Made by a program: the position numbers and the translations under genes
Shown here: positions 1 through 8,074 of the stretch, piece by piece
Position numbering within the stretch: the stretch's first letter is position 1
How the letters are laid out: each line of letters starts with the position of its first letter
Notes under the pieces: model-generated
Database searches by the model: none
What the model saw: the letters and a program-made list of their open reading frames with translations, nothing else
What the model was told of the DNA's origin: nothing
Source of the DNA: Ch128b sp964527925
Lineage (GTDB): Bacteria > Bacteroidota > Ignavibacteria > Ch128b
Direction: 5' to 3'
Assembly: GCA_964527925.1 (NCBI GenBank)
Contig: CAZGQO010000001.1
Coordinates: 186,001-250,000 of the forward strand
Length of the DNA: 64,000 nucleotides

Positions 1-510
1 TCGATTTGCTTCACGCCATGTAAGAGGACTAAAAGTTCTTTCTGAAATTTTATGTGAAGGACTCTTAAGTCTATCTGGATCATAAAGATTAAGTATCGCT
101 GCCTGTCCCCTAACACAAACTTTGCCTTGATTAATCGGGTGGTCAGGATTTCCATCAATTTTTATGGGTCTACCTTCCCGAGTTTTCACAAGCACTGAAC
201 AAATATTTGAACAACAATTTAAACTTGATGCATAAAAAGTAGCCCTACCTAAAATAATTTCTTCTGGTTTTTTATTATAAGGAACAATCTCTCCTTTATC
301 TTGATAATTAGAACAAGCCGCTACAGCAAATGCTGAAGATGCCGAAAGTAAAGCTAAAAATTTTCTTCTTGTTAAAGGCGGCATACCAGCAAGATCAATA
401 CTATCAACTGCACCTTCCAAAAATTCATCTTCCTTGATTTTTTGCAATTCTTTTGGATTGTAAAATTCTCTTAAACTTTTCCAGTACTTTTTAGAATTTT
501 CTTTACTCAT
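1..510 (-). CDS. actB: Alternative complex III molybdopterin/iron-sulfur subunit ActB, 5' part only
   Basis: The first 170 codons of a gene that runs off the left edge. Residues 1-66 form the extended Tat region known from MoCo/4Fe-4S proteins of alternative complex III: a YWKSLREF-type start, then a twin-arginine motif TRRKFL near residue 48 and a hydrophobic stretch ending AACS. Residues 99-132 carry a cysteine set of the Mo-bisMGD family, CC-x3-C-x27-C. The usual first cysteine of the CxxCxxxC set is shifted to the residue next to the second one. ActB is the periplasm-facing subunit of a quinol:electron acceptor oxidoreductase. actA lies just upstream on the same strand, as in known act operons. 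The start ATG follows an AAAGGG ribosome site. The rest of the act operon should lie to the left of the window. Confidence 0.88.
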   Translation of the reverse strand, partial: MSKENSKKYWKSLREFYNPKELQKIKEDEFLEGAVDSIDLAGMPPLTRRKFLALLSASSAFAVAACSNYQDKGEIVPYNKKPEEIILGRATFYASSLNCCSNICSVLVKTREGRPIKIDGNPDHPINQGKVCVRGQAAILNLYDPDRLKSPSHKISERTFSPLTWREANR

Positions 511-524
511 TTTTACCCTTTTCT

Positions 525-692
525 CTATTTCAGCCTTTTGACAGAATCAGGATTTTCCCTGAAATATAATTTTGATTTTCCTTTTTCAGCAAAAACTTTT
601 TTGAAAGTAAGCCCAGAAATAAAAGTAGTGAACAATGAACCAGCAAGTACTTTTTTTATGAATTCTTTTCTTGTGATTTCCTTTTTGAACAT
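525..692 (-). CDS. Small Tat-signal-like protein between actA and actB (55 aa)
   Basis: A 55-codon ORF lying between actA and actB, 14 nt ahead of the actB start. I do not recognise the family. The ATG at 692 has a good GGAGAA ribosome site 7 nt upstream. The N-terminus reads as a Tat-like signal: T-R-K-E-F-I-K resembles the twin-arginine consensus with the second arginine changed to lysine, followed by a hydrophobic stretch (about residues 15-29) and then FAEKG, a possible cleavage site. Only about 20 polar residues follow. Position and spacing argue for co-translation with the act operon; a small periplasmic or membrane-bound accessory piece of the complex is an inference. It could also be a relic of a longer Tat substrate. 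Confidence 0.6.
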   Translation of the reverse strand: MFKKEITRKEFIKKVLAGSLFTTFISGLTFKKVFAEKGKSKLYFRENPDSVKRLK

Positions 693-707
693 TTCATTTC
701 TCCAGAA

Positions 708-1277
708 TTATCTATGACAGGCAAAACAATTTTCAGGACCTTTTTTTACATTAGAAATATAAGTCAACTTCACAGGTGCATTACGATGACAATCAAGACA
801 GTTCGCCATTGTAAAAGAAGAAACTTGCTTTATAACATCCATATTTTTTACATCACCATGGCATTCAGCACAATCAATTCCCTTATTCACATGAATACTA
901 TGATTAAAGTATGCGAAATCGGCAAGCTTGTGGACTCGTTTCCACCGAATGGGTAAATTCTTTTGATATGCCTCAGTTAATTGGATAATTGCAGGTCGAT
1001 TTTTCCTTGCAACAGTATGACAATTCATACAGGTACTTACGGAAGGAACCGAGGCAAATCTTGATTTTGTAACTGTGGTGTGGCAATATTGGCAATCTAT
1101 ATTCATTTCACCAGCATGTAGTTTGTGAGAAAATGGAATTGGTTGTTCGGGAGAGTAACCGATTCCATCTCGTTCTGGTCTTGATACATAATAAGTAATT
1201 ACAAAGGCAAGAATTGAAATGAAAATAGTTACAGGAACTCGGATTTTTAAAATATAATCCAGTTTATAGTTACTCAT
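708..1277 (-). CDS. actA: Pentaheme c-type cytochrome ActA of alternative complex III
   Basis: A 189-residue protein with one N-terminal membrane anchor (about residues 13-31) and five CxxCH heme sites, at residues 62-66, 83-87, 136-140, 160-164 and 184-188. The fifth sits one residue from the C-terminus. Five hemes and a single anchor match ActA, the periplasmic electron-transfer subunit of the quinol-oxidising alternative complex III that replaces the bc1 complex. The HKLHAG and FNHSIH segments supply extra histidines that could be distal ligands. It is the first act gene here. The 214 bases between it and the divergent gene at 1492 must hold promoters for both, but I could not identify them clearly. 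The ATG follows an AGGAAA ribosome site. Confidence 0.88.
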   Translation of the reverse strand: MSNYKLDYILKIRVPVTIFISILAFVITYYVSRPERDGIGYSPEQPIPFSHKLHAGEMNIDCQYCHTTVTKSRFASVPSVSTCMNCHTVARKNRPAIIQLTEAYQKNLPIRWKRVHKLADFAYFNHSIHVNKGIDCAECHGDVKNMDVIKQVSSFTMANCLDCHRNAPVKLTYISNVKKGPENCFACHR

Positions 1278-1491
1278 CGATTTCCTATAAAATTATTTAT
1301 TGATGTGAAGTAAAAGTTTTGTCATCCTTATCTGTGTTATATCTTTTTCTTCGAATAAATTCCTGCAATTATAAAAATTTTCACTTAATCTTAAAAGTTC
1401 ACGATGTAAAGCGCATTATCCTTCTCTTCTCTTTTTCGAAAACAATCCTATAAAACTATTTTTTTGTAACTTTAAAAAATGCAGATATAAA

Positions 1492-2886
1492 ATGAAGATC
1501 AGATTTATTGGTGCAACAAAGACAGTTACCGGTTCAATGCATCTTATAACTACCAACAATCTAAAAATTTTACTTGACTGTGGTTTATATCAGGGCAAAA
1601 GATTGGATTATTATGCTGTAAACTCTTATTTCAATTATTTTAATCCAGAAGAAATTGATTATCTTATTCTATCTCATTCTCATATTGATCACATAGGAAA
1701 CATTCCGAATCTTGTTAAGAAAGGATTCAGAGGAAAAATTATTTCTACTCCCCCAACAAAAGACTTAAGTCAATTAATGCTTTTAGATAGTGGCCACATT
1801 CAGGAAAAAGAAATTGAATTTGTCAATAAAAAACGAATTAGAAAAGGTGAACTTCCAATGCCCCCTCTTTACACTCAGGAAGATGCAAAAAATTCATTGG
1901 AGTTCTTTACAGATTTAACATTACACGAAGAGTATAATCTTAATGAAAATGTTTCCCTTAAATTTTTTAATGCAGGTCACATTCTTGGGTCAGCAATTAT
2001 TCAATTAAAAATAAAAGAAAATGGAAAAATCAAAACTTTAGTTTTCACTGGTGATCTGGGAAGGCCGAATCTACCAATTATTAAAGATCCAGAACCCGTA
2101 GAAACTCCTGATATTTTAATTTCTGAAGGAACATACGGAGGAAGAGTTCATCAAAATTTTAAAGGAACAAAAACCACTCTAACTGATGTTCTGCTTGATA
2201 CATTGAAAACCAAAGGGAAAGTAATTATCCCGGCGTTCAGTGAAAGCAGAACTCAACAATTAATACTCCTTTTCCATGAAATCTACGATGAATACAATTT
2301 TCAAATACCTATTTTTATCGATAGTCCTTTAGCTACTGCAATTACTAAAGTTTACAGTAAACATCTCGAAGAATATGATGAGGAAACTTTCAAATATATT
2401 TTGAGAGGGAAAGATCCGTTTAATTTCAAAACTGTAAGATTTACGGAATCTGTTGAAGAATCAAAAAGCCTGAATGAATTAAAAGAACCAGCTGTGATCA
2501 TCTCCGCTTCAGGAATGTGCGAAACAGGTAGAATTCTTCATCATCTCGCAAACAATATTGAGAATCCAAAGAACACAATTTTAATAGTCGGGTTTAATGC
2601 TCCAAATACATTGGGTAGAAGAATTGCAGATGGTGAAAAAAGAGTAAAAATATTTGGTGATGAATATTCAGTTAAGGCAAAAGTAGTTGTACTGGATTCA
2701 CTTAGTGCTCACGCTGACCAATTGGAATTTTTAAACTATTACAGAAATTTCGATAAGAAGAAATTAAAGAAAATATTTTTAGTTCATGGTGATGAGGATG
2801 AACTACAGGTTTTCCAATCGGTACTGAAGAAAAATGAATTTTCAAATATCTTTATACCGAATAAAGGAGATATATTTGAAAATTAA
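1492..2886 (+). CDS. Metallo-beta-lactamase/beta-CASP RNase-like protein
   Basis: A 464-residue protein of the MBL plus beta-CASP family (CPSF73/Ysh1-like), whose characterised members are RNA endo- or exonucleases. The zinc-binding motif HSHIDH is at residues 62-67. The second half has the beta-CASP signature SASGMCETGR, the histidine motif SAHAD and a final HGDEDE, all of the metal-site type. Length is normal for the bacterial and archaeal subfamily without KH domains. Substrate cannot be read from sequence; RNA processing or decay is the family-based expectation. The start lacks a strong ribosome site. Its last codons overlap the start of the next gene by 11 nt, so the two are probably co-translated. 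Confidence 0.85.
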   Translation: MKIRFIGATKTVTGSMHLITTNNLKILLDCGLYQGKRLDYYAVNSYFNYFNPEEIDYLILSHSHIDHIGNIPNLVKKGFRGKIISTPPTKDLSQLMLLDSGHIQEKEIEFVNKKRIRKGELPMPPLYTQEDAKNSLEFFTDLTLHEEYNLNENVSLKFFNAGHILGSAIIQLKIKENGKIKTLVFTGDLGRPNLPIIKDPEPVETPDILISEGTYGGRVHQNFKGTKTTLTDVLLDTLKTKGKVIIPAFSESRTQQLILLFHEIYDEYNFQIPIFIDSPLATAITKVYSKHLEEYDEETFKYILRGKDPFNFKTVRFTESVEESKSLNELKEPAVIISASGMCETGRILHHLANNIENPKNTILIVGFNAPNTLGRRIADGEKRVKIFGDEYSVKAKVVVLDSLSAHADQLEFLNYYRNFDKKKLKKIFLVHGDEDELQVFQSVLKKNEFSNIFIPNKGDIFEN

Positions 2887-4795
2887 ATTTGTCCTCCTAA
2901 TTTATCTTCTTTTGTTTCAATCAACACATGGTCAAATTCTTCCTATATTAAACGATACATCTTTTCAGAGAAATTCTACAAAATTCATTACTAATTACAA
3001 TAAAAATTTAAATATTCACAATTTTGGTCAAACTACATTTCAAAATTACTCCACCAAAAACTTTACTTATTATCTTAATAATCAATTCAATTCTAACATT
3101 ATCTTCTCAACTACACGAAATATTAGGGATGAAAATTATTTTAAACTCCTTGGTTTTTATGAATTTTCTAATTTTATCCAAAGCGGTTTCAGCACTGAAT
3201 TAAAAAGAATAAATGACAATCGACAAATTGGTATCAGCCGATTTAAAGATTTTAATCTTAAAGGTTTTATTCGTTTACAACCAATTAATGGAATACAATT
3301 CATTCCTAATTATGGATATAAAGCTGAAGAAATTTTTGAAATTAATGAAACAGGTCCATCCTATGGTTTTGAAACCAGAATAGATCAAATGTTTGGAACA
3401 ACAAATATTATTGGTTACACAAATTTTAATTACGACAAATTGAATGTGAGAAGAAATAATTTTTTAAATACAGAACTCAATCTCGATGGAAAAATTTCAA
3501 ATTCTATTTTCACTAACACCATTGTTTCATTTAACAGGGTTGGTAGAGATTACTATACTACAGTAGATTCAAGTACTGCGTCTATTTATAACATCAGATA
3601 TAATATTGAAAATCGTGAGGATAATTTTTTCAATTTAGGTCAGAAGTTATTTTTTAAAATTTATGAAACCTTTGATTTTAATTTCTCTAGTAACTTATAT
3701 TTCCGAAATGTAAACAAGAAATTAAAGTATAAAAATTTTACTGCACCTTCTAAGAATTTTTTTGATTCAAGAATTAATGAATTTAGATTCTCAGTTAATC
3801 TAGAAAGCAGATTTGAAATTGATTTCTTAACCAACATTCTGAAGTTAAATTATAGCGAGAGATCAGAAAAACATTCAATTGATAGACTTTCTGGATTACC
3901 AGATTTTCTCTACTACCAGAGATTGGATGAAGAATTACAAAAAAATAATTTTTCATCAAGGACTACTCTTGCAACACAAAACTATCTGCAACTTTTCGAT
4001 AAAGATACTTTAAAACTTGAAGCTTCAATTTCTAAACTCAAGTATGATACTCCAACACTTGAAAATTTTACCAATCCTTCTTCTATTATTCGAGATGACC
4101 GTGACGAATTACTATATATCATCAAAATTCAATACATAAAATTTTATAATCCTCTATTATTTTCAGATTTTCAATTAGAATCTTACAATAATCACCTCGT
4201 CTACATATTTAAGGAAAGAAGTTCAAATAATAATTGGAATAGAGTTATTAGACTTTCAGCAAATACAGTTTATCATAGTACCGATTTTATCACTAAAAAT
4301 TATTTTGAAGTTTTAGCAAATTATACCATTTATGATTTTGAAGATATATTTCAAACAACAAAAAGTTTCGCATTCAGACAATTTAGTTTTAAAGATTCTA
4401 CCAAACTGAATATTTCAAAAGTTTTTTCATTCCATACTTCTTCTAGTATAAAACTTTCTGAACAGGGAATTTTAAATTGGAAATCTTTTTCTTCAATTCC
4501 AGGAAGATTTCTTGACGAACAAATTGGGGAATTCAAATTGGCTTACAACTTAAGTGATCTAAACTTTTCAGCCCTCGGAGTCCGATTTACTTCATTTACT
4601 GAATACAATTATATTGGTAAACAAAAACAAATTTTATATGAAATAAAAAGTATTGGACCATTGATTGAAATAAACTTAATATATAGAAACGATTTTTTCT
4701 TAACCTTAAAAGGCTGGATTGAATTCATCTCACAATCTAAGGCAAGTAAAAGACGAAACATAAATTTCAGTTTCAATTCACAAATACTGATTTAA
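2876..4795 (+). CDS. Predicted outer-membrane beta-barrel protein of unknown function, TTG start
   Basis: About 639 residues. I chose the TTG at 2876 because it sits 6 nt after a strong AAGGAG site (2864-2869) and gives a clean signal peptide (KIKFVLLIYLLLF then THGQ). An ATG at 2834 in the same frame would place an unlikely 14-residue polar extension before that signal. The mature protein is rich in asparagine, phenylalanine and tyrosine with alternating hydrophobic/polar strands throughout, as in outer-membrane barrels. No domain or conserved motif was recognised. It overlaps the RNase-like gene by 11 nt, so translation is probably coupled, though no functional tie is evident. It resembles in style the barrel fragment at the right edge of the window. 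Confidence 0.65.
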   Translation: MKIKFVLLIYLLLFQSTHGQILPILNDTSFQRNSTKFITNYNKNLNIHNFGQTTFQNYSTKNFTYYLNNQFNSNIIFSTTRNIRDENYFKLLGFYEFSNFIQSGFSTELKRINDNRQIGISRFKDFNLKGFIRLQPINGIQFIPNYGYKAEEIFEINETGPSYGFETRIDQMFGTTNIIGYTNFNYDKLNVRRNNFLNTELNLDGKISNSIFTNTIVSFNRVGRDYYTTVDSSTASIYNIRYNIENREDNFFNLGQKLFFKIYETFDFNFSSNLYFRNVNKKLKYKNFTAPSKNFFDSRINEFRFSVNLESRFEIDFLTNILKLNYSERSEKHSIDRLSGLPDFLYYQRLDEELQKNNFSSRTTLATQNYLQLFDKDTLKLEASISKLKYDTPTLENFTNPSSIIRDDRDELLYIIKIQYIKFYNPLLFSDFQLESYNNHLVYIFKERSSNNNWNRVIRLSANTVYHSTDFITKNYFEVLANYTIYDFEDIFQTTKSFAFRQFSFKDSTKLNISKVFSFHTSSSIKLSEQGILNWKSFSSIPGRFLDEQIGEFKLAYNLSDLNFSALGVRFTSFTEYNYIGKQKQILYEIKSIGPLIEINLIYRNDFFLTLKGWIEFISQSKASKRRNINFSFNSQILI

Positions 4796-4825
4796 TTGAG
4801 TCTAAACCAAATTTTTATAATTTTG
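4795..4825 (+). promoter_or_regulatory. Bacteroidota-type promoter, probably leaderless
   Basis: A TAATTTTG box at 4818-4825 fits the Bacteroidota -7 consensus TAnnTTTG. A -33 element ATTG at 4795-4798 lies exactly 19 nt upstream. The expected transcription start falls only 2-3 nt before the ATG at 4833, and no ribosome site lies between, so the mRNA would be leaderless or nearly so. This is inferred from motif and spacing. Confidence 0.55.
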
Positions 4826-4832
4826 CATTGAA

Positions 4833-5246
4833 ATGTTCAGACAATTAAAATACAAACTAAGAACTTCAATTTTTGAGATCGATAATCTCCCCAATTATCT
4901 CGATGAAGCTTTATCGGGCATAAAGATAAATGCAGATCGATATAATAATATTTTGCTTGCCCTAACAGAAGCTGTAAACAATGCAATCATTCATGGAAAT
5001 AAGAACGACATCAAGAAACAAATTGACCTGGAGTTTATCATCACTGATGAATTCATTAAAATTATAGTCACAGATGAGGGTGAAGGTTTTGACTTAGATA
5101 AAGTACCTAATCCAACTTTACCCGAAAATTTACTGAGTGAGCATGGCAGAGGGATTTATATTATGAAGCACTTTGTTGACGAGCTGAAAGTAGAAAAATC
5201 ATTAAATAAAAATAGTTTGATTCTCAAAATAAATTTAAAATCATAA
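4833..5246 (+). CDS. RsbW-type anti-sigma factor/serine kinase (GHKL ATPase)
   Basis: A 137-residue stand-alone GHKL ATPase domain. Visible are the N-box (EAVNNAIIHGN, about residues 49-59), the G1-box (DEGEGFD) and the G2-box (HGRGIYIMKHFVDEL). These are the marks of the RsbW/SpoIIAB/HATPase_c_2 family, which phosphorylates STAS-domain anti-anti-sigma proteins or binds sigma factors. No partner sigma, STAS protein or PP2C phosphatase is encoded nearby, so it is an orphan. It appears to have its own leaderless promoter and lies 20 nt ahead of mdh, which may be co-transcribed with it. The target cannot be determined here. Confidence 0.82.
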   Translation: MFRQLKYKLRTSIFEIDNLPNYLDEALSGIKINADRYNNILLALTEAVNNAIIHGNKNDIKKQIDLEFIITDEFIKIIVTDEGEGFDLDKVPNPTLPENLLSEHGRGIYIMKHFVDELKVEKSLNKNSLILKINLKS

Positions 5247-5266
5247 AAATATAGAGGAGGAATTCT

Positions 5267-6232
5267 ATGTCGAGGAAAAAAATTTCATTAATCGGTGGCG
5301 GTCAAATTGGTGGCGTTCTCGCTCAATTGATTGCCAGACGCCAACTCGGGGATGTCGTTTTATATGACATCGTCCAGGATATGCCTCAAGGCAAAGCTCT
5401 CGATATCGCAGAAGCTGCACGTGTTGATGGCTTTGATGTTAAAGTTACCGGTACCAACAATTATGAAGAAACTAAAGATAGCGACATTGTGATCATTACA
5501 GCTGGATTACCAAGAAAACCAGGCATGAGCCGTGATGATTTGCTTACAACAAATGCCGAAATTATGAAAGTTGTTGCTGAAAATGTGAAGAATACATCAC
5601 CTAATGCAATTGTAATTGTTGTCTCGAATCCACTTGATGCAATGGTAACTTTATTCAAAAACATTAGTGGATTTGAACCAAATAGAGTAATGGGACAATC
5701 TGGTGTACTCGATTCTTCTCGATTTGCAACTTTCCTCTCCTGGGAATTGGGCGTTTCTGTTAAAGATATTAATGCATTAGTGCTTGGTGGACATGGAGAT
5801 ACTATGGTCCCACTTGTTAGATATGCAAATGTCAACGGACTTCCTGCAATGGAATTACTTATCAAAAAATATGGTGACAAAGAAAAAGCCAATGAAGTAA
5901 TGAAAGCTATTGTTGAAAGAACAAAGATGGCTGGTGGTGAAGTTGTTAAGCTACTCAAAACTGGTTCAGCATTCTATTCACCAGCAAGCTCAACAATTGC
6001 CATGGTTGAATCAATTATTTATGATGAAAAACGAGTATTACCAGTTTGTGCATTTCTACAGGGCGAATATGGTGTTAATGGTTATTATGTCGGTGTGCCT
6101 GTTATTCTTGGAGAAAAAGGTGTTGAAAAAGTCATTGAAATAGATTTGAATGAAGAAGAAAAAGCTTTGTTTGAAAACTCAGTGAATGCAGTGAAAAATC
6201 TTGTCGAAGATATGAAACGATTGGGATATTAA
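5267..6232 (+). CDS. mdh: Malate dehydrogenase, LDH-like type
   Basis: A 321-residue NAD-dependent malate dehydrogenase of the lactate-dehydrogenase-like group, interconverting malate and oxaloacetate in the TCA cycle. The Rossmann motif GGGQIGG is at residues 10-16, the cofactor-selecting aspartate lies in LYDIVQ, the substrate arginines in LPRKPGMSRDD, and the catalytic histidine in GGHGDTMV. The active-site loop LPRKPGMSRDDLL with arginine in the specificity position supports malate rather than lactate. A very strong AGAGGAGG ribosome site precedes the ATG. sucD, another TCA-cycle gene, lies at 38219. The gene ends just before a strong terminator. Confidence 0.95.
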   Translation: MSRKKISLIGGGQIGGVLAQLIARRQLGDVVLYDIVQDMPQGKALDIAEAARVDGFDVKVTGTNNYEETKDSDIVIITAGLPRKPGMSRDDLLTTNAEIMKVVAENVKNTSPNAIVIVVSNPLDAMVTLFKNISGFEPNRVMGQSGVLDSSRFATFLSWELGVSVKDINALVLGGHGDTMVPLVRYANVNGLPAMELLIKKYGDKEKANEVMKAIVERTKMAGGEVVKLLKTGSAFYSPASSTIAMVESIIYDEKRVLPVCAFLQGEYGVNGYYVGVPVILGEKGVEKVIEIDLNEEEKALFENSVNAVKNLVEDMKRLGY

Positions 6233-6245
6233 CGTTTGATATATA

Positions 6246-6287
6246 AAAAAAATGTCATCTCGGATTTAATTTGAGATGACATTTTTT
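6246..6287. terminator. Bidirectional terminator between mdh and rpmA
   Basis: A 15-bp perfect inverted repeat, with A-rich/T-rich ends: arm AAAAAATGTCATCTC at 6246-6260 region and its complement ending at 6287, with an 11-12 nt loop. The run of T on either exit lets it stop transcripts from mdh (plus) and from the rplU-rpmA operon (minus). Confidence 0.85.
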
Positions 6288-6320
6288 ATTTTAAAAAATT
6301 GTATAGCCTACTCCTAAAAT

Positions 6321-6350
6321 AATTAAAGCTGTACCTTGACAGCTTTAATT
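6321..6350 (-). terminator. Second hairpin downstream of rpmA
   Basis: A perfect 12-bp stem (AATTAAAGCTGT at 6321-6332, complement at 6339-6350) with a 6-nt loop. It starts 23 nt after the rpmA stop codon on the minus strand and is followed there by ATTTTAGG, a weak T run. It is probably the first terminator of the ribosomal-protein operon, or a 3' stabiliser, with the stronger hairpin at 6246-6287 as back-up. Confidence 0.55.
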
Positions 6351-6373
6351 ACAAAATATCCATGAAGAGATAA

Positions 6374-6628
6374 TTAGTTAAGCGGAATTACGTTAACAAC
6401 TTTCTTATTAGCTCTGGTAACAAATTGTACTTTACCAGATACTTTGGCAAAGAGTGTATCGTCACCACCGATTCCTACATTTAAGCCAGGATGAAATTTA
6501 GTTCCTCTCTGACGAACTATTATGCTTCCTGCACTAACAATTTCACCACCAAAGGCTTTTACTCCAAGTCGTTGGGCATTGGAATCGCGGCCGTTTTTAG
6601 TAGAACCCTGTCCTTTTTTATGAGCCAT
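6374..6628 (-). CDS. rpmA: 50S ribosomal protein L27
   Basis: An 84-residue L27. It starts directly with MAHKKGQGSTKNGRDS, the conserved N-terminus that reaches the peptidyl-transferase centre, so no N-terminal cleavage extension (as in Firmicutes) is present. The GGEIVSAGSIIVRQRGTKFHPG core is typical. It follows rplU after 9 nt, the usual bacterial order. The gene for the Obg GTPase, a frequent neighbour, is not here. Confidence 0.97.
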   Translation of the reverse strand: MAHKKGQGSTKNGRDSNAQRLGVKAFGGEIVSAGSIIVRQRGTKFHPGLNVGIGGDDTLFAKVSGKVQFVTRANKKVVNVIPLN

Positions 6629-6637
6629 AATGAACCT

Positions 6638-6946
6638 CTATTTTATCTTTTCAATTAAAATTTTTGTTAAGTGTTGTCTGTGTCCTCGAAGCTTTTTGTA
6701 ATCTTTTCTTCTTTTCTTTTTGAAAACAAGTACTTTATCGTCTTTAGTATGTTCAATTACTTTTGCAGTTATTGATTTACCTTCGAGGTATGGTGTCCCT
6801 ATTTGAACTTTATCATTATCAATTAACATTAAAACATTGTTTAGTTCAATATTTTTTTCAACTTCTACATCGAGTTTAGGGACATATACTTGATCGTTTT
6901 CTTTAACTTTAAATTGAAATCCAGCAATTTTAACAACTGCTTCCAT
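6638..6946 (-). CDS. rplU: 50S ribosomal protein L21
   Basis: A 102-residue L21 with the typical beta-barrel start (AVVKIAGFQFKV) and the conserved basic C-terminal half (FKKKRRKDYKKLRGHRQHLT) that contacts 23S rRNA. It is the first gene of the two-gene rplU-rpmA operon. An AAAGAAAGGA ribosome site precedes the ATG, and a plausible promoter lies about 30 nt further up. Confidence 0.97.
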   Translation of the reverse strand: MEAVVKIAGFQFKVKENDQVYVPKLDVEVEKNIELNNVLMLIDNDKVQIGTPYLEGKSITAKVIEHTKDDKVLVFKKKRRKDYKKLRGHRQHLTKILIEKIK

Positions 6947-6978
6947 TGATAATTATCCTTTCTTTAATATTTAGCAAA

Positions 6979-7010
6979 CAAAAATAAAAATAATCAGTTC
7001 TAAAATCAAT
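6979..7010 (-). promoter_or_regulatory. Probable promoter of rplU-rpmA
   Basis: On the minus strand a TATTTTTG box (6986 down to 6979) matches TAnnTTTG. ATTG lies 20 nt upstream (7010-7007). The predicted transcript would start about 25-30 nt before the rplU ATG, leaving room for its ribosome site. Motif-based only; the region is AT-rich so chance matches are possible. Confidence 0.45.
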
Positions 7011-7064
7011 TTAATTGTAAACAAACTTCAGATGGATTTTAACATGATATGAGTATGAATATTT

Positions 7065-8069
7065 TTAATGAAGTTTAATTTCCTTTTCTTTTTTTGCGGA
7101 TTCGTAAATTGTTTCAATTAATTTCATTCTTATCGCAGCTTCTTCTGGAGTTGAAACCCAATTACCCAGACCATTAATTGCTGCAAAGAAATGTTTTAAT
7201 TCATTCTCAAATGATTTCAAGTATAAATTAGTACGTTGAACTTTATCAGGATTAAGTAACTCCATCTGAGAATTACCAATCTGCTTGAAAACTCTTAAAG
7301 GATTCAAAAAACCTGCACCTTCACTACCAAACAGATTAAAGTAGAAAAACTCCGATTCATTACTAAGAGTCCAGCTTACTTCGAAAGTTATGATTGAATC
7401 CAGCTTTGTATGTATCATCGCGGTTGATGAATCTTCAACTTCTTTCGTAGTAAGATAAAAATTATGTGCTTTAACTGACTTAACTTCTGGATAATTCAAC
7501 ATCCACATAGCCAGATCTATAATATTGATCGCCAGATCCATTACAACTCCACCACCAGCATAAGATTTTTTAATAAACCATGATTGCATCGAGCTTCTTG
7601 GTCTGAACCATCCTACTCTTATCAAATACGGTTTACCAAATTCTTTTGCTTCCACAATACTTTTTAGAAGCATTGCATCAGGTCTAAACCTCATATTAAA
7701 ACCAACCATTACCCTGGTTTTATTTTTTTCAAAAATCCTGATCATTTCAAGCGTTTCTTTGTAAGAACGTGCGATTGGTTTTTCTATGAAAAGATTTTTA
7801 CAGTACTGATTGGCAATTTCAGCAACTTCTTTATGAGTATTTGTGGGCGTTAATATCATTACAGCATCAAACTCATTTTCAATAAAAAATTTTTCGACAT
7901 CATTATAAGCTTTTGGTATATCGAACTTCTGTTTAACCGTCATTATTTTATGTTTATCAATATCGCAAATAGCAGTGAGAACAACATTGTTCATTTTTTT
8001 CAGTAATGGAAGGTGAATAATCTGTGCGACTGCCCCGCTTCCAATTATTCCAACATTTAATTTTTTCAT
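7065..8069 (-). CDS. Gfo/Idh/MocA family NAD(P)-dependent oxidoreductase
   Basis: A 334-residue protein with the N-terminal Rossmann motif GSGAVAQ (about residues 11-17) and the family signature EKPIAR (about 95-100), whose lysine is catalytic in characterised members. A C-terminal alpha/beta domain follows with the usual GGGVVMDL segment. The family oxidises or reduces sugars, inositols and related compounds, and no specific substrate can be assigned. It is the last gene of the xseA-xseB-dxs run, starting 5 nt after the dxs stop, which suggests co-transcription but not a shared pathway. Confidence 0.85.
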   Translation of the reverse strand: MKKLNVGIIGSGAVAQIIHLPLLKKMNNVVLTAICDIDKHKIMTVKQKFDIPKAYNDVEKFFIENEFDAVMILTPTNTHKEVAEIANQYCKNLFIEKPIARSYKETLEMIRIFEKNKTRVMVGFNMRFRPDAMLLKSIVEAKEFGKPYLIRVGWFRPRSSMQSWFIKKSYAGGGVVMDLAINIIDLAMWMLNYPEVKSVKAHNFYLTTKEVEDSSTAMIHTKLDSIITFEVSWTLSNESEFFYFNLFGSEGAGFLNPLRVFKQIGNSQMELLNPDKVQRTNLYLKSFENELKHFFAAINGLGNWVSTPEEAAIRMKLIETIYESAKKEKEIKLH

Positions 8070-8074
8070 CTGAC

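Noticed and set aside
1278..1491. RNA gene in the divergent actA gap
   Set aside because: No cloverleaf or other RNA structure was found; only AT-rich promoter-like sequence.
5461..5958. 165-codon ORF on the minus strand inside mdh
   Set aside because: It is an antisense shadow of a well-conserved gene; the translation shows no domain and no ribosome site.
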